From Oscillospiraceae bacterium (GTDB lineage: Bacteria; Bacillota; Clostridia; Oscillospirales; Ruminococcaceae), in NCBI GenBank assembly GCA_017396055.1, contig JAFQND010000204.1:1-5812 (forward strand): 5,812 bases of DNA. Direction: 5' to 3'. Positions 5,803 through 5,812 of the stretch are shown one piece after another. The notes under the pieces were generated by a model. It was not told where the DNA came from, ran no database searches, and worked only from the letters and a program-made list of their open reading frames with translations. The position numbers and the translations under genes were made by a program. The stretch's first letter is position 1; each line of letters begins with the position of its first letter.

Positions 5803-5812
5803 ATAGATAAAC

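Overview
The window looks like chromosome of an endospore-forming Firmicute, most likely a fairly GC-rich Clostridia member of the Oscillospiraceae/Ruminococcaceae kind. Three sporulation-conserved families (YqfC, YqfD, YlbJ) sit together. Ribosome binding sites are strong AGGAGG types, TTG and GTG starts occur, and the vegetative promoters carry TATAAT with an extended TGG. The genus cannot be named from this sequence.

Layout. Minus strand, left part: a phoH-family ATPase (cut by the left edge) with its own vegetative-type promoter, preceded by yqfD. Plus strand, from about 2.29 kb: yqfC, then a YlbJ-type sporulation membrane protein overlapping or nearly touching it. A second vegetative-type promoter in the last codons of ylbJ then starts a tight three-gene unit: an S66-family LD-carboxypeptidase, a 69-residue four-cysteine protein, and an RluA-family pseudouridine synthase. 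A strong double hairpin closes the unit at the right end.

How the parts fit. The yqfD and yqfC/ylbJ transcripts diverge from a 102-bp spacer. Sigma-E-like elements can be read there on both strands, with the -35 of one promoter lying on the -10 of the other. This suits mother-cell genes switched on together. phoH and the carboxypeptidase unit appear to be housekeeping genes driven separately.

The main anomaly is in yqfD. The reading frame meets an in-frame TAA after 330 codons, yet the same frame continues open for 59 more codons with a plausible YqfD C-terminus. This is a recent nonsense mutation, a base-calling error, or (less likely) readthrough. I found no CRISPR array, phage, insertion sequence, tRNA or rRNA, and no convincing new defence or biosynthetic system.
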